Positions 44,170 through 52,289 of a stretch of DNA of 64,000 nucleotides are shown here, one piece after another (the stretch's first letter is position 1; every line of letters begins with the position of its first letter). The notes beneath the pieces are model-generated. The model worked only from the letters and a program-made list of their open reading frames with translations. It was not told the origin of the DNA and did no database searches. Position numbers and translations under genes: made by a program. Source of the stretch: CBDCNH01 sp965219015 (GTDB lineage: Bacteria; Pseudomonadota; Alphaproteobacteria; Rhodobacterales; Rhodobacteraceae); contig CBDCNH010000005.1 of assembly GCA_965219015.1 (NCBI GenBank), positions 124,001-188,000 of the forward strand, in the 5' to 3' direction.

Positions 44170-45639
44170 TCACTCCGCCCAGGACACGCCCGTGAGGTCG
44201 GTCGCCTGCGTCGGGGCGTCGGCCCAGAGGCCGCGCAGCCGGGCATCGGCCACGCCGGTCTTGGCGAGCTCGAAGAGGAACGCGTTGGCGTGGTCTTCGG
44301 CGATGGTGCGCTGCGCCGCGGCGAGGATCTCGTGCCGCGCCGCGGGATCGGTCGTGGTCCGGAGCCGTGCCATCAGCGCGTCGAAGGCGGGGTTGCGGTA
44401 GCCGAAGTAGTAGTCGGGGCGCGCGTAGATGCCGATGTCCGCGGGCTCGGTGTGGCTCACGATGGTGAGGTCGAAGTCGTGCCGGGTGAACACCTGGTCG
44501 AGCCACTGCGCCCACTCGACGTTGGCGATGTCGGTCTCGATGCCGACCGCGCGCAGCTCGGCCGCGACGATCTCGCCGCCGCGCCGCGCGTAGCTCGGCG
44601 GCGGCAGCGCGAGGCGGAGGCGAAGCCCCGCGACGCCCGCTTCGGCGAGGAGCGCCTTCGCGCGGGCGGGGTCGTAGGCGGAAAGCGCGGTGAGGTCCAC
44701 GTAGTCGGGGCTCAACGGCGAGAAATGCGTGCCGATCGGCGTGCCGTAGCCGAACATCGCGCCGTCGATCACGTCCTGACGGTTGATCGCGCGCGCGATG
44801 GCCTCGCGGACGCGGGCGTCGTCGAGCGGCGGGCGGCGCGCGTTCATCGCGAGGATGGTCTCGCCTTCGGTGGTGCCGATCACGACGCGGAACCGCGGGT
44901 CCGCCTCGAAGGCGGGCAGCGTCTCGGGGGCGGGGAAGTTCGGGAAGGCGTCGACATCGCCCGCCATCATCGCGGCGTAGGCGGCGGTCGGGTCCGCGAT
45001 GAAGCGGAACGTGGCGGCGGCGAGGGCGGGCGTCTCGCCCCAGTAGGCGTCGTAGCGCGCGAGCTCGACCCGGTCGCCCTTCACCCAGCGCACGAAACGG
45101 AACGGCCCGGTGCCGACGGGGTTCGTGGCCTCGGTGGCGGCCGTGGCCGGTGACACGATCACCGCATCGCCCCAGGCGAGCGCGAAGGGCAGGGCGGCGT
45201 CGGGTGCCGCGAGGCGGATCACGACGGTGAGCGGGTCGGGCACCTCGACGCGGGCGATGCCGGCATAGAGCGCCTTCTGCGCGTTGGTGCTGCCGGCCGC
45301 GCGGGCGCGGTCGAGCGAGAACCGCACGTCCTCCCCCGTCATCGGCGTGCCGTCGTGGAAGGTCACGCCGGGCGCGAGGTGGAACGTCCAGGTCCGCGCG
45401 TCGGGCGCGGCCTCCCAGCGCCGCGCGAGCGCGGGCAGGATCTCGCCCGCGGGGCCGAAGCGGGTCAGCCCCTCGAAGACGTTGGCGTAGACCACCTCGT
45501 CGGTGGCGGCGGCGGCTCCCGAGGTGGGGTCGAGGTTCGGCGGCTCGAGGACGAGCCCGATGGTCACCGTGTCGCGCGCGGCGTGGCCGGCGCCGGTGGC
45601 GAGCACAAGGGCGAGGACGGCCAGGACATGGCGCAGCAT
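44170..45639 (-). CDS. Peptide-type ABC transporter substrate-binding protein (family 5)
   Basis: 489-residue periplasmic receptor. The signal peptide is 'MLRHVLAVLALVLATGAGHA'. The family 5 core reads 'EPPNLDPTSGAAAATDEVVY', 'WTFHLAPGVTFHDGTPMTGE', 'VGTGPFRFVRWVKGDRVELA' and 'AIARAINRQDVIDGAMFGYG'. The ATG at 45639 has GGAG six bases upstream and is preferred over a GTG at 45654. It is the first gene of the operon SBP-DppB-DppC-DppDF-cupin-P1 peptidase. The substrate could be peptides, opines or nickel; peptides are favoured because of the peptidase. Confidence 0.9.
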   Translation of the reverse strand: MLRHVLAVLALVLATGAGHAARDTVTIGLVLEPPNLDPTSGAAAATDEVVYANVFEGLTRFGPAGEILPALARRWEAAPDARTWTFHLAPGVTFHDGTPMTGEDVRFSLDRARAAGSTNAQKALYAGIARVEVPDPLTVVIRLAAPDAALPFALAWGDAVIVSPATAATEATNPVGTGPFRFVRWVKGDRVELARYDAYWGETPALAAATFRFIADPTAAYAAMMAGDVDAFPNFPAPETLPAFEADPRFRVVIGTTEGETILAMNARRPPLDDARVREAIARAINRQDVIDGAMFGYGTPIGTHFSPLSPDYVDLTALSAYDPARAKALLAEAGVAGLRLRLALPPPSYARRGGEIVAAELRAVGIETDIANVEWAQWLDQVFTRHDFDLTIVSHTEPADIGIYARPDYYFGYRNPAFDALMARLRTTTDPAARHEILAAAQRTIAEDHANAFLFELAKTGVADARLRGLWADAPTQATDLTGVSWAE

Positions 45640-45666
45640 CGGGGGCTCCAGCACAGGGCGCCGCCG

Positions 45667-45695
45667 ACCCTAGCGCCCCGGCGCCGCTTTGCCCA
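45667..45695 (-). promoter_or_regulatory. Candidate promoter of the peptide importer operon
   Basis: On the minus strand TGGGCA (45695-45690), 17 nt, TAGGGT (45672-45667), 27 nt before the binding-protein ATG. Moderate matches. Confidence 0.35.
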
Positions 45696-45713
45696 CCGCC
45701 CCGGCAGGTTCGG

Positions 45714-45742
45714 TTGCGGCCAGCGGACAGGCGGCATAAGAG
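45714..45742 (+). promoter_or_regulatory. Candidate promoter of the DUF1523 gene
   Basis: TTGCGG (45714-45719), 17 nt, TAAGAG (45737-45742), 26 nt before the ATG at 45769. It has the same TTGCGR-N17-TA form as the aatA and lipoprotein promoters. Confidence 0.4.
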
Positions 45743-45768
45743 CGCCGCGAGGTAGAGGGAGGGCTGCG

Positions 45769-46317
45769 ATGCGCTGGCTCAGGTGGATGGTCTGGCTGGT
45801 GCTCCTCGGCGTCGTGGGGGCGTTCCTGCACTACACGCTGCCGCAGCACGACGTGGTGCGGATCGTCGGCACCCAGACGCAGCGGATGGACCTCGGCTGG
45901 AACGGCTGGTTCTACGCGGCCTCGGATGCCGGTACGCAGAAGCTGCCGGGCCGCGACGTGAAGTTCATCCAGACGATCCAGCGCGACGGCGCGCCGATGG
46001 TCTTCCGCAACGAGGACACGGGCTGGTCCTGGCCGCCCTACCTCAAGTTCAACAGCTTCAACCTGCAGACCCGCGCCGACGACCTGATCTCGAACTCGGA
46101 GGCGCCGAAATGGGTCGTGGTCACGCACTACGGCTGGCGCAACGAGGCGCTGACGATCTTTCCGAACGCGCTGACGCTCAAGGCGGTCGCCGACCCCGAC
46201 GTGACGCTGATTCCGTGGGCGAGCATCGTCGTGTTCGTGCTGCTCGCCGTCGCGCTGCTGCTGGCAGTGCGAACCTGGCGGCGGCTCACGCAGCGCCGGT
46301 CGCGGCGGCGGTTCTAG
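45769..46317 (+). CDS. DUF1523 family membrane protein
   Basis: 182-residue inner-membrane protein of the DUF1523 family (function unknown, common in Rhodobacterales). The N-terminal helix is 'WLRWMVWLVLLGVVGAFLHY', followed by 'LPQHDVVRIVGTQTQRMD', 'VKFIQTIQRDGAPMVFRNED' and 'PPYLKFNSFNLQTRADDL'. A C-terminal helix, 'WASIVVFVLLAVALLLAVRT', is followed by an Arg-rich tail. The middle is therefore periplasmic. GGGAGG precedes the ATG. It is a single gene, divergent from the peptide importer, facing the SRP RNA. Confidence 0.85.
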   Translation: MRWLRWMVWLVLLGVVGAFLHYTLPQHDVVRIVGTQTQRMDLGWNGWFYAASDAGTQKLPGRDVKFIQTIQRDGAPMVFRNEDTGWSWPPYLKFNSFNLQTRADDLISNSEAPKWVVVTHYGWRNEALTIFPNALTLKAVADPDVTLIPWASIVVFVLLAVALLLAVRTWRRLTQRRSRRRF

Positions 46318-46325
46318 GAGGTCAC

Positions 46326-46370
46326 AGGCTGGGCAAGGGTGAGAGGCTGGGCAAGGGTGAGAGGCTGGAC
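46326..46370. repeat. 18-bp tandem direct repeat, about 2.4 copies
   Basis: AGGCTGGGCAAGGGTGAG occurs at 46326-46343 and again, identically, at 46344-46361, followed by a partial copy (AGGCTGG). It lies just after the DUF1523 stop and directly beyond the 3' end of the SRP RNA gene. Confidence 0.9.
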
Positions 46371-46375
46371 AACGA

Positions 46376-46454
46376 CCCAAGCGGGGCTCGTTACGGCTGC
46401 TTCCTTCCGGACCTGACCGGGTTGGCGAGGCGCCTGCCCGCGCCAACCTCTCGC
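46376..46454 (-). ncRNA. ffs: Signal recognition particle RNA (4.5S, small bacterial type)
   Basis: The minus strand contains the nearly invariant SRP domain IV core GGTCAGGTCCGGAAGGAAGC followed by AGCC (46418-46395), with the GGAA tetraloop and the asymmetric loop bound by Ffh. The flanks pair as a helix: CTCG before and CGAG after the core, then GCGGG with CCCGC further out. The RNA scaffolds cotranslational membrane targeting with Ffh. Ends are approximate: the 5' end is set from the promoter position and the 3' end from the outer helix (either could move by about 10 nt). Confidence 0.93.
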
Positions 46455-46459
46455 AGCGG

Positions 46460-46488
46460 GATTTAGACGCGCGGGTCCGAGGACGCAA
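46460..46488 (-). promoter_or_regulatory. Candidate promoter of the SRP RNA gene
   Basis: On the minus strand TTGCGT (46488-46483), 17 nt, TAAATC (46465-46460). Transcription would start about 6 nt downstream, at the SRP RNA 5' end. It lies right against the 3' end of the kinase gene. Confidence 0.45.
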
Positions 46489-46493
46489 GCCCG

Positions 46494-47492
46494 TCAGTGC
46501 CGAATGTGAGGCAGCCGGAGCGTCGCCGACAGTCCCTCCGCGAGGTACGCGACGACGGCCGATCCGCCGAGCGCATGTTCGAGTGAGTGCCGGATCAGCC
46601 GCGCGCCGAACCCTTCGCGGGGCGGCGTGCGCGCGACGGGGCCGCCGATTTCGCGCCACTCGATCCGGACGGTGCATTCCGGTTCGGTCTCGACGCCCCA
46701 TTCGAGGCAAACGCACCCCGTGGCCGACGACAGCGCGCCAAAGCGCGACGCATTCGAGGCGAGTTCGTGCAACGCCAGCCCGAGCGCGTGCGTCGCCGGA
46801 CCGTCGAGCACGACATCGGGACCGTTGATGCGGACACGCCCGGCGTTGTCGCCGCCGAAGGGACGAAGCTGCTCCTCCACGAGATCGCGCAGCCGTCCCG
46901 AGGGCCGGTTGACCGTGGTCAGAACGCCGTGCGCCGCCGCCATGGCCTGCAACCGCCCCATGAAGCTCGTGTGGAACCGTTCGGGCTCGGAGGCGTGCCT
47001 GAGGCACTGCGACGCCATCGCCTGAACGGTTGCGAGCAGGTTCCGCACGCGGTGGTCGAGTTCGGCCGCCAGAAGCGCGCGTTGACGCTCGGCGTCACGC
47101 GCGGCGGTGATGTCGCGCACGACCCCGCGCATCGAGTGTGGCCGCCGGTCCGGGGTCTCGCCGGTGAACTCGGTCCGCGCGTGGGCGGCGATCCAGCGGA
47201 TCGAGCCGTCCACCGTGCGGATGCGATGGTCGAGGCGGTAGATGCCATCGCCCTCGGGATCGAGCGCTCCGCCGATCCCGGCGCGGATTTCCGGCAGATC
47301 CTCGACGTGCATGAGGAGCAGCATCTCTTCCATCGACATCGATGCGGCGGCGCGCTCGAAGCCGTAGATCCGCGACGTCCTCGCGTCCCATGAGACGGAA
47401 TCGCGATCGACGTCGTAGAAGAAGATGCCCTGTTCGGCGCCATCAAGTGCAAGACGGAGCAACTTGCCGTCGTCGAATGGCGCAATCATCAT
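46494..47492 (-). CDS. PAS-domain sensor histidine kinase, HWE/HisKA_2 type
   Basis: Soluble sensor kinase of about 332 residues. An N-terminal PAS domain ('GIFFYDVDRDSVSWDARTSR', 'IYRLDHRIRTVDGSIRWIAA') with a PAC-like end is followed by the phosphoacceptor helix 'AELDHRVRNLLATVQAMASQ' of the HWE class. An ATPase domain follows with the N-box 'LALHELASNASRFGALS' and G-box 'GFGARLI'. The HWE class is common in alphaproteobacterial light and general-stress signalling. Start is uncertain: ATGs at 47492/47489 or a GTG at 47522, none with a good ribosome site. No response regulator is adjacent (orphan). Confidence 0.85.
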   Translation of the reverse strand: MMIAPFDDGKLLRLALDGAEQGIFFYDVDRDSVSWDARTSRIYGFERAAASMSMEEMLLLMHVEDLPEIRAGIGGALDPEGDGIYRLDHRIRTVDGSIRWIAAHARTEFTGETPDRRPHSMRGVVRDITAARDAERQRALLAAELDHRVRNLLATVQAMASQCLRHASEPERFHTSFMGRLQAMAAAHGVLTTVNRPSGRLRDLVEEQLRPFGGDNAGRVRINGPDVVLDGPATHALGLALHELASNASRFGALSSATGCVCLEWGVETEPECTVRIEWREIGGPVARTPPREGFGARLIRHSLEHALGGSAVVAYLAEGLSATLRLPHIRH

Positions 47493-47543
47493 CGGGTTCG
47501 GCAGCCTGTCATGATGTCGCACGACACACGCGACATATCAGCC

Positions 47544-47566
47544 AACCCGGTGGCTTGAGCCGGGTT
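47544..47566 (-). terminator. Hairpin between the 5'-nucleotidase and kinase genes
   Basis: AACCCGG/CCGGGTT, a 7-bp perfect stem with 9-nt loop, about 46 nt after the nucleotidase stop. No T tract follows on the minus strand, so it may only attenuate. Confidence 0.35.
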
Positions 47567-47612
47567 CCGCCCAAAGCACATGACAATGACGTGCTGTGGC
47601 CGGAGCGTGCCT

Positions 47613-49592
47613 TCACAGCGTCAGGCGGTATCGGGCAAAACCGTCCGGGCCGTCCCCTGCCGGGCTGATGCCGAGCTTTGCCGAGGCGTCGCGGTAGCGC
47701 GCGGCGCCGGGCCCGGTGTCGAAGAGGACCGACGTTCCCGGCAGCGGCGCGAACGACCAGTTGTCGTCCGCGGCCGGGTTGATCGTGCCCCTCTCGACGA
47801 TGTAGCGCACGATGATGTCGCGGTTGGTGTCCGGGCCGTCGAACACGATGGTGTCGCCGCCGGCGCCCGGGAAGTCGCCGCCGCCCGAGGCGCGGTAGTT
47901 GTTGGTCGCGACGATGAACTCCTGCGCGGGGTCGATCGGCTTGCCGTTCCAGGCGAGGTCGACGATCCGGTTCGCGCCCTCGTTGATGACCGCGCCCTTG
48001 CCGTCGAAGCGCGACGGCTGCGAGACGTCGATGCGGTACGTCACGCCGTCGATGACGTCGAAGTTGTAGCTCGGGAACTCGGTGTCGAGGAGCATCTGGT
48101 CCGGTCGGCCCGGCTCGACGCGTTTGAACGCGCCGGCAGAGCGCTCGAGCCAGTCCTTGACGAGCGCGCCGGTGATCCGGACCGCACGGATCGTGTTGGG
48201 ATAGAGGTAGAGGTCGGCCACGTTCTTGATCGCGATCGGCCCGACCGGCACGTCGGTGTAGTAGTCGGGCCCCGACCGCCCGCCGACCTTGAAGGGCGCC
48301 GCGGCCGAGAGGATCGCGAGGCCCTCGTGCTCCGTGCCGCGCATCATCTCGGCGATGTACCAGGACTGCGCGGCCGAGACGATCTGGACCGACGGATCGT
48401 CGGCCACGAGCGCGAAGTAGCTGAAGAGCGGCGCGAGCGTCCGGCCGACCGGGCGGCGGATGTAGGCGAGCGTCGCTTCGTGCTCGGCCTTCACCGCGTC
48501 GAGGACGTAGGGCGTACTCGCGACCGTCGGGCTCACCGTCTTGTCGGCGTTGCGGACCCAGATCGGCCGTGCTTCGGTCTCGGCGGAGATCACCCGCCAG
48601 TCGCTGCCGTCGCGCTCGAGGAGGAGGTCGATGAGCCCCATGTGCGAGCCCCAGAAGCCGCCCATCACGGCGGGCTTGCCTGCGACGGTGCCGGCACCGA
48701 CGTCGACCTCGGCGAAGCCGTCGAAGGTCGGCGACGGGAACACGAGGTGGCTGTGCCCGGTCAGGAGCGCGTCGATGCCGGGGACGCGGGCCAGCGGGAC
48801 GGAGGCGTTCTCCATCTTGTCCTCGTGCCGCGCCGACCCGATCCCGGAATGGGAGAGCGCCACGATCACGTCGGCGCCGGCCTCCTTCATCTCCGGCACC
48901 CAGGCGGCCGCGGTCTCGACGATGTCGCGGGTATCGACGCGGCCCTCGAGGTGCTTGCGGTCCCAGGACATCACCTGCGGCGGCACGAAGCCGATGAGCC
49001 CGACCTTGATCGGCAGCGTTTCCCCTGTGCCGTCGGTCACGGTGCGCTCGAGGATGACGTAGGGCTTCACCAGCGTGCGGTCGACGCGCGGGGTCGCGCC
49101 GACCTTGGTCGCGACGTTGGCCGAGATCACCGGGAAGTTCGCGCCCGCGACGGTGTTCAAGAGAAAGTCGAGCCCGTAGTTGAACTCGTGGTTGCCGAGG
49201 GTGGAGGCCTCGAACCCGAGCGTGTTCATCGCCGCGATCACCGGGTGCAGGTCACCGGGCTTCATGCCGCGCTCGTAGGCGATGTAGTCGCCCATCGGAT
49301 TGCCCTGCAGGAAGTCTCCGTTGTCGACCAGCATCGTGTTGGTCGCCTCCGCGCGGATGCCGTCGATGATCGTCGCGGTCCGGGCGAGGCCGACTGTATC
49401 GACCGGTTTGTCGGCGTAGTAGTCGTAGGGATAGACGTGGACGTGCAGATCCGTCGTCTCGAGGATCCGCAGATGCGCCTGATTCGTCGCGGCACGGGCC
49501 GAATAGGGATGCATTGCGATCAAGGCGGTCCCGGCTGTGGTGCCTGCGAGGAAACGCCGGCGGGTCAAGGTCTGCGTGAGCGGTCTCGTCAT
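47613..49592 (-). CDS. Tat-exported 5'-nucleotidase / 2',3'-cyclic-nucleotide phosphodiesterase (CpdB family)
   Basis: 659-residue periplasmic phosphoesterase. The Tat signal is 'LTRRRFLAGTTAGTALIAM'. The metallophosphatase domain has 'LETTDLHVHVYPYDY', 'VDNGDFLQGNPMGDY', 'TLGNHEFNYGLDF', 'VIVALSHSGIG' and 'LTGHSHLVFP', giving the complete dimetal ligand set. The C-terminal 5'-nucleotidase domain follows from about residue 380 ('YLYPNTIRAVRITGALVKDW', 'VATNNYRASGGGDFPG'). Such enzymes release phosphate and nucleosides from extracellular nucleotides. The ATG at 49592 places the twin arginines at the right distance. CTGTCA repeats lie upstream. Confidence 0.92.
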   Translation of the reverse strand: MTRPLTQTLTRRRFLAGTTAGTALIAMHPYSARAATNQAHLRILETTDLHVHVYPYDYYADKPVDTVGLARTATIIDGIRAEATNTMLVDNGDFLQGNPMGDYIAYERGMKPGDLHPVIAAMNTLGFEASTLGNHEFNYGLDFLLNTVAGANFPVISANVATKVGATPRVDRTLVKPYVILERTVTDGTGETLPIKVGLIGFVPPQVMSWDRKHLEGRVDTRDIVETAAAWVPEMKEAGADVIVALSHSGIGSARHEDKMENASVPLARVPGIDALLTGHSHLVFPSPTFDGFAEVDVGAGTVAGKPAVMGGFWGSHMGLIDLLLERDGSDWRVISAETEARPIWVRNADKTVSPTVASTPYVLDAVKAEHEATLAYIRRPVGRTLAPLFSYFALVADDPSVQIVSAAQSWYIAEMMRGTEHEGLAILSAAAPFKVGGRSGPDYYTDVPVGPIAIKNVADLYLYPNTIRAVRITGALVKDWLERSAGAFKRVEPGRPDQMLLDTEFPSYNFDVIDGVTYRIDVSQPSRFDGKGAVINEGANRIVDLAWNGKPIDPAQEFIVATNNYRASGGGDFPGAGGDTIVFDGPDTNRDIIVRYIVERGTINPAADDNWSFAPLPGTSVLFDTGPGAARYRDASAKLGISPAGDGPDGFARYRLTL

Positions 49593-49660
49593 CTTCCGTG
49601 CCCTCCATGTGCTCGGAAGTGTCGGACCGGATCGTGTCAGGTGCAAGACGACGCCTGACC

Positions 49661-49676
49661 CTGACAGCCATGACAG
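49661..49676 (-). promoter_or_regulatory. CTGTCA direct repeat upstream of the 5'-nucleotidase gene
   Basis: Minus strand: CTGTCAT-GG-CTGTCAG, two near-identical heptamers with 9-nt spacing, resembling half-sites of a Pho box (normally 11-nt spacing). About 69 nt before the ATG at 49592. Confidence 0.3.
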
Positions 49677-49776
49677 AACGACACAAGACAATTCTCGCCT
49701 TCTGGTTGTGCGCCGGCGCGCGTTTGCGGTCGGAGGCGCGCCGTGCGAGAGCGTGCGCGAGGGACAAGGGTGTGCG

Positions 49777-50721
49777 ATGCGCGATGCGGAGACGGTGACA
49801 TTCGGAGGCTCGGGCCTTGACCGGGCGGCGGAACTTCGCGGCGATCCCGAGCGCGTGGCGATGCTGGCGGCCGCGTCCGAGGCGCGGTTCCTGGTGTTCT
49901 GGGAAGGACGGCCGGTGCTCGCGGGCGACCGTGCAGGATGGCTTCGCGCGGATCACCCGACGGTTGCGGCGTCGGGGCCGGCGGTGTTCCTCGGGCTCGA
50001 CGACGGCGCCCCCCGCTTCGCTGCCGATCTCACCCAGTGGACGCCGCCCGAGGCGCCGGCGGGCGGCAGCTTCGACGCAGGCACGGTGCCGCATCCGGAC
50101 CTCGAGGGCGCCGCCTTCGGCGAGTTGCGCGGCGCGATGACCTGGCTCTCGCCGCGGGATGCCGAACTTGCTGTCACGGGTCGCGCCGTGCTCGCCTGGC
50201 ACCGCTCGCACGGCTTCTGCGCCCGCTGCGGCAGCCCGAGCGACGTCGCGATGGCAGGCTGGCAGCGCATCTGCCCGGCCTGCGGCGCGCATCATTTCCC
50301 GCGCACGGATCCCGTGGTCATCATGCTGGTGACGCAGGGAAACTCGATTCTGGTCGGCCGCTCGCCCGGCTGGCCCGAGGGCATGTTCTCGCTGCTGGCG
50401 GGCTTCGTCGAGCCGGGCGAGACGATCGAGGCCGCGGTGCGCCGCGAGGTCCGCGAGGAGACCGGTGTGCGCGTGGGGCGGGTCAGCTACCTCGCGAGCC
50501 AACCCTGGCCGTTTCCGGCATCGCTGATGCTCGGCTGCAGGGGCGAGGCGCTGACCCACGAGATCACGCTCGATCCGGTCGAGATCGAGGACGCCCGCTG
50601 GCTCAGCCGTGAGGAGATGGCGGAGGTGATGCGCGGCGAACACGCCGAGATCCGCGCCGCGCGAAAGGGAGCGATCGCGCATTTCCTGATCGACGCTTGG
50701 CTGAGCGACCGGCTCGGCTGA
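49777..50721 (+). CDS. nudC: NAD(H) pyrophosphatase / RNA decapping Nudix hydrolase
   Basis: 314-residue Nudix enzyme that hydrolyses NADH to NMNH and AMP and can remove NAD caps from RNA. The zinc site is complete (C148, C151, C166, C169: 'CARCG' and 'CPACG'). The Nudix box is 'GFVEPGETIEAAVRREVREE' (209-228, continuing TG). The NudC-specific 'SQPWPFPASLMLG' follows at 241. The N-terminal domain has the usual variable sequence. The ATG at 49777 follows a gap from the divergent nucleotidase gene and needs no long extension. It is convergent with pheA, with 4 nt between stops. Confidence 0.94.
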   Translation: MRDAETVTFGGSGLDRAAELRGDPERVAMLAAASEARFLVFWEGRPVLAGDRAGWLRADHPTVAASGPAVFLGLDDGAPRFAADLTQWTPPEAPAGGSFDAGTVPHPDLEGAAFGELRGAMTWLSPRDAELAVTGRAVLAWHRSHGFCARCGSPSDVAMAGWQRICPACGAHHFPRTDPVVIMLVTQGNSILVGRSPGWPEGMFSLLAGFVEPGETIEAAVRREVREETGVRVGRVSYLASQPWPFPASLMLGCRGEALTHEITLDPVEIEDARWLSREEMAEVMRGEHAEIRAARKGAIAHFLIDAWLSDRLG

Positions 50722-50725
50722 TCGG

Positions 50726-51559
50726 TCAATGCCGCCGCGGATCGGCCGGGTAGACCCCGAGCAGCGTGAGCGTCGAGCAGAAGTAGCGCAGCTCCTCCAT
50801 CGCGCGTTGCACGTTGCGGTCGTCGGGGTGGCCCTCGATGTCGGCGAAGAACTGCGTCGCGGTGAAGGAGCCGTCGATCATGTAGCTCTCGAGCTTGGTC
50901 ATGTTGACGCCGTTGGTCGCGAAGCCGCCCATCGCCTTGTAGAGCGCCGCGGGAATGTTCCGCACGCGGAACACGAACGAGGTCATCATGCCCGCGGGGC
51001 CGCGGCGCTTGAGGTCGGGCTCGAGCGCCATCACCAGAAACCGCGTGGTGTTGTTCTGGCGGTCCTCGATATGCCGCGCGAGCACGTCGAGCCCGTAGAT
51101 CTGGCCCGCGAGCTCCGAGGCGAGCGCCGCGTCGCCGGGCCGCCCGGCCGCCGCGACCTCCTGCGCCGCGCCGGCGGTGTCGGCGGCCGTCACGGCGTCG
51201 ATGCCGTGCGCGCGCAGGAACGTCCGGCACTGGCCGAGGAGCACCGTGTGGCTCAGCGCGCGCTCGATGCGGTCGATCCCGACGCCCGGCAGGCCGAGAA
51301 GGTTGATGTGGACCCGCACGAACGCCTCGTCGACGATGTGCAGCCCGGACTCGGGGAGGAGCGAGTGGATGTCGGCAACGCGCCCGTAGGTCGAGTTCTC
51401 CACCGGCAGCATGGCAAGCTCGGCGTCGCCGCGCCGGACCGCCTCGATGGCGTCCTCGAACGTGCGGCAGGCGAGCGCCTCGTGCCCGGGCCGCGCCGTG
51501 CGGCAGGCCTCGTGCGAATAGGCTCCGGGCTCTCCCTGGAAGGCGATCATTGAGGTCAT
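50726..51559 (-). CDS. pheA: Prephenate dehydratase
   Basis: 277-residue enzyme of phenylalanine synthesis that converts prephenate to phenylpyruvate. The catalytic domain starts 'IAFQGEPGAYSHEAC', with 'LPVENSTYGRVADI' and the essential TRF motif in 'NNTTRFLVMALEP'. The C-terminal ACT domain has 'TSFVFRVRNIPAALYKAMGG', but the usual effector motif ESRP reads 'LESYMIDG'. This ESY form is, to my knowledge, common in alphaproteobacterial PheA. It lacks a chorismate mutase domain. The ATG at 51559 is preferred; another lies at 51550. Confidence 0.94.
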   Translation of the reverse strand: MTSMIAFQGEPGAYSHEACRTARPGHEALACRTFEDAIEAVRRGDAELAMLPVENSTYGRVADIHSLLPESGLHIVDEAFVRVHINLLGLPGVGIDRIERALSHTVLLGQCRTFLRAHGIDAVTAADTAGAAQEVAAAGRPGDAALASELAGQIYGLDVLARHIEDRQNNTTRFLVMALEPDLKRRGPAGMMTSFVFRVRNIPAALYKAMGGFATNGVNMTKLESYMIDGSFTATQFFADIEGHPDDRNVQRAMEELRYFCSTLTLLGVYPADPRRH

Positions 51560-51666
51560 GGCGGGGCTCGATGCGGGCTGGGGGCAATCGGTCGCGCCAA
51601 CTATACCTTGAAGGAGGGGGTGGGAAGCCGATAGATCACGCGGGTCAAGGCAGCCCGGGATGCGAC

Positions 51667-52188
51667 ATGTTCGACACGATGACGATGACCAAGGTCGTGG
51701 GTGCCCTCTGCGGCGCGTTCCTGGTGTTCCTCCTGGGCGGCTGGGCGGCCGAGGCGATCTACACCGCGGGCGAGGGCGGCGACCCGCGCGAGCAGGCCTA
51801 CAAGATCGACACCGGCGAGGACGAGGCGGCATCGACCGAGACCGCGGACGCTTCCGCCGGCCCGCCGTTCGAGGAGGTCTTTGCCAGCGCCGATCCGGCC
51901 GCGGGCGAGAAGCTCTTCAAGCAATGCGCCGCGTGCCACAAGGTCAACGGCGAGAACGCGACCGGTCCGCATCTCAACGGCGTCATCGGCCGCGACGTGG
52001 GCACCGTCGCGGACTTCCAGTATTCCTCCGCGATGGCAGGCCACGGCGGCGTCTGGGAGCCGGCCGAGGTCAGCCAGTTCATCGCGAACCCCAAGGGCTA
52101 CGTGCCGGGCACCAAGATGGGCTACGCCGGCATGAAGAAGATCGAGGACCGCGCCAACGTCATCTCCTACCTGGCCTCGCTGAAATAG
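51667..52188 (+). CDS. Membrane-anchored cytochrome c (CycM/cy type)
   Basis: 173-residue class I cytochrome c. One N-terminal helix (about 8-32, 'KVVGALCGAFLVFLLGGWAA') is uncleaved and anchors the protein. An acidic flexible linker (residues 35-75) follows, then the haem domain with 'CAACH' (87-91) and the distal methionine M151 in 'TKMGYAG'. Such proteins carry electrons from the bc1 complex to terminal oxidases. It is divergent from pheA across a 107-nt spacer. A long hairpin lies just downstream. Confidence 0.92.
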   Translation: MFDTMTMTKVVGALCGAFLVFLLGGWAAEAIYTAGEGGDPREQAYKIDTGEDEAASTETADASAGPPFEEVFASADPAAGEKLFKQCAACHKVNGENATGPHLNGVIGRDVGTVADFQYSSAMAGHGGVWEPAEVSQFIANPKGYVPGTKMGYAGMKKIEDRANVISYLASLK

Positions 52189-52197
52189 GCTTCAGGC

Positions 52198-52229
52198 CGG
52201 TTCCGGGCGCGACGCCCCTGACGGAACCG
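52198..52229 (+). terminator. Long hairpin downstream of the cytochrome c gene
   Basis: CGGTTCCG/CGGAACCG (52198-52205 and 52222-52229) encloses a second stem, GGGCG/CGCCC. It starts 9 nt after the stop. No T tract follows. Confidence 0.5.
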
Positions 52230-52232
52230 CGC

Positions 52233-52261
52233 TGGACGGCGCCGATGGCCGTGCGTTAACT
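52233..52261 (+). promoter_or_regulatory. Candidate promoter of the RTX gene
   Basis: TGGACG (52233-52238), 17 nt, TTAACT (52256-52261), 28 nt before the ATG at 52290. Moderate matches. Confidence 0.35.
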
Positions 52262-52289
52262 GGTTGTCGAAGCGGCAGGCAGGTGCGTC

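Noticed and set aside
46326..46370. The 18-bp tandem repeat as a CRISPR array
   Set aside because: The copies are directly adjacent with no spacers, only two are complete, and no cas genes are present.
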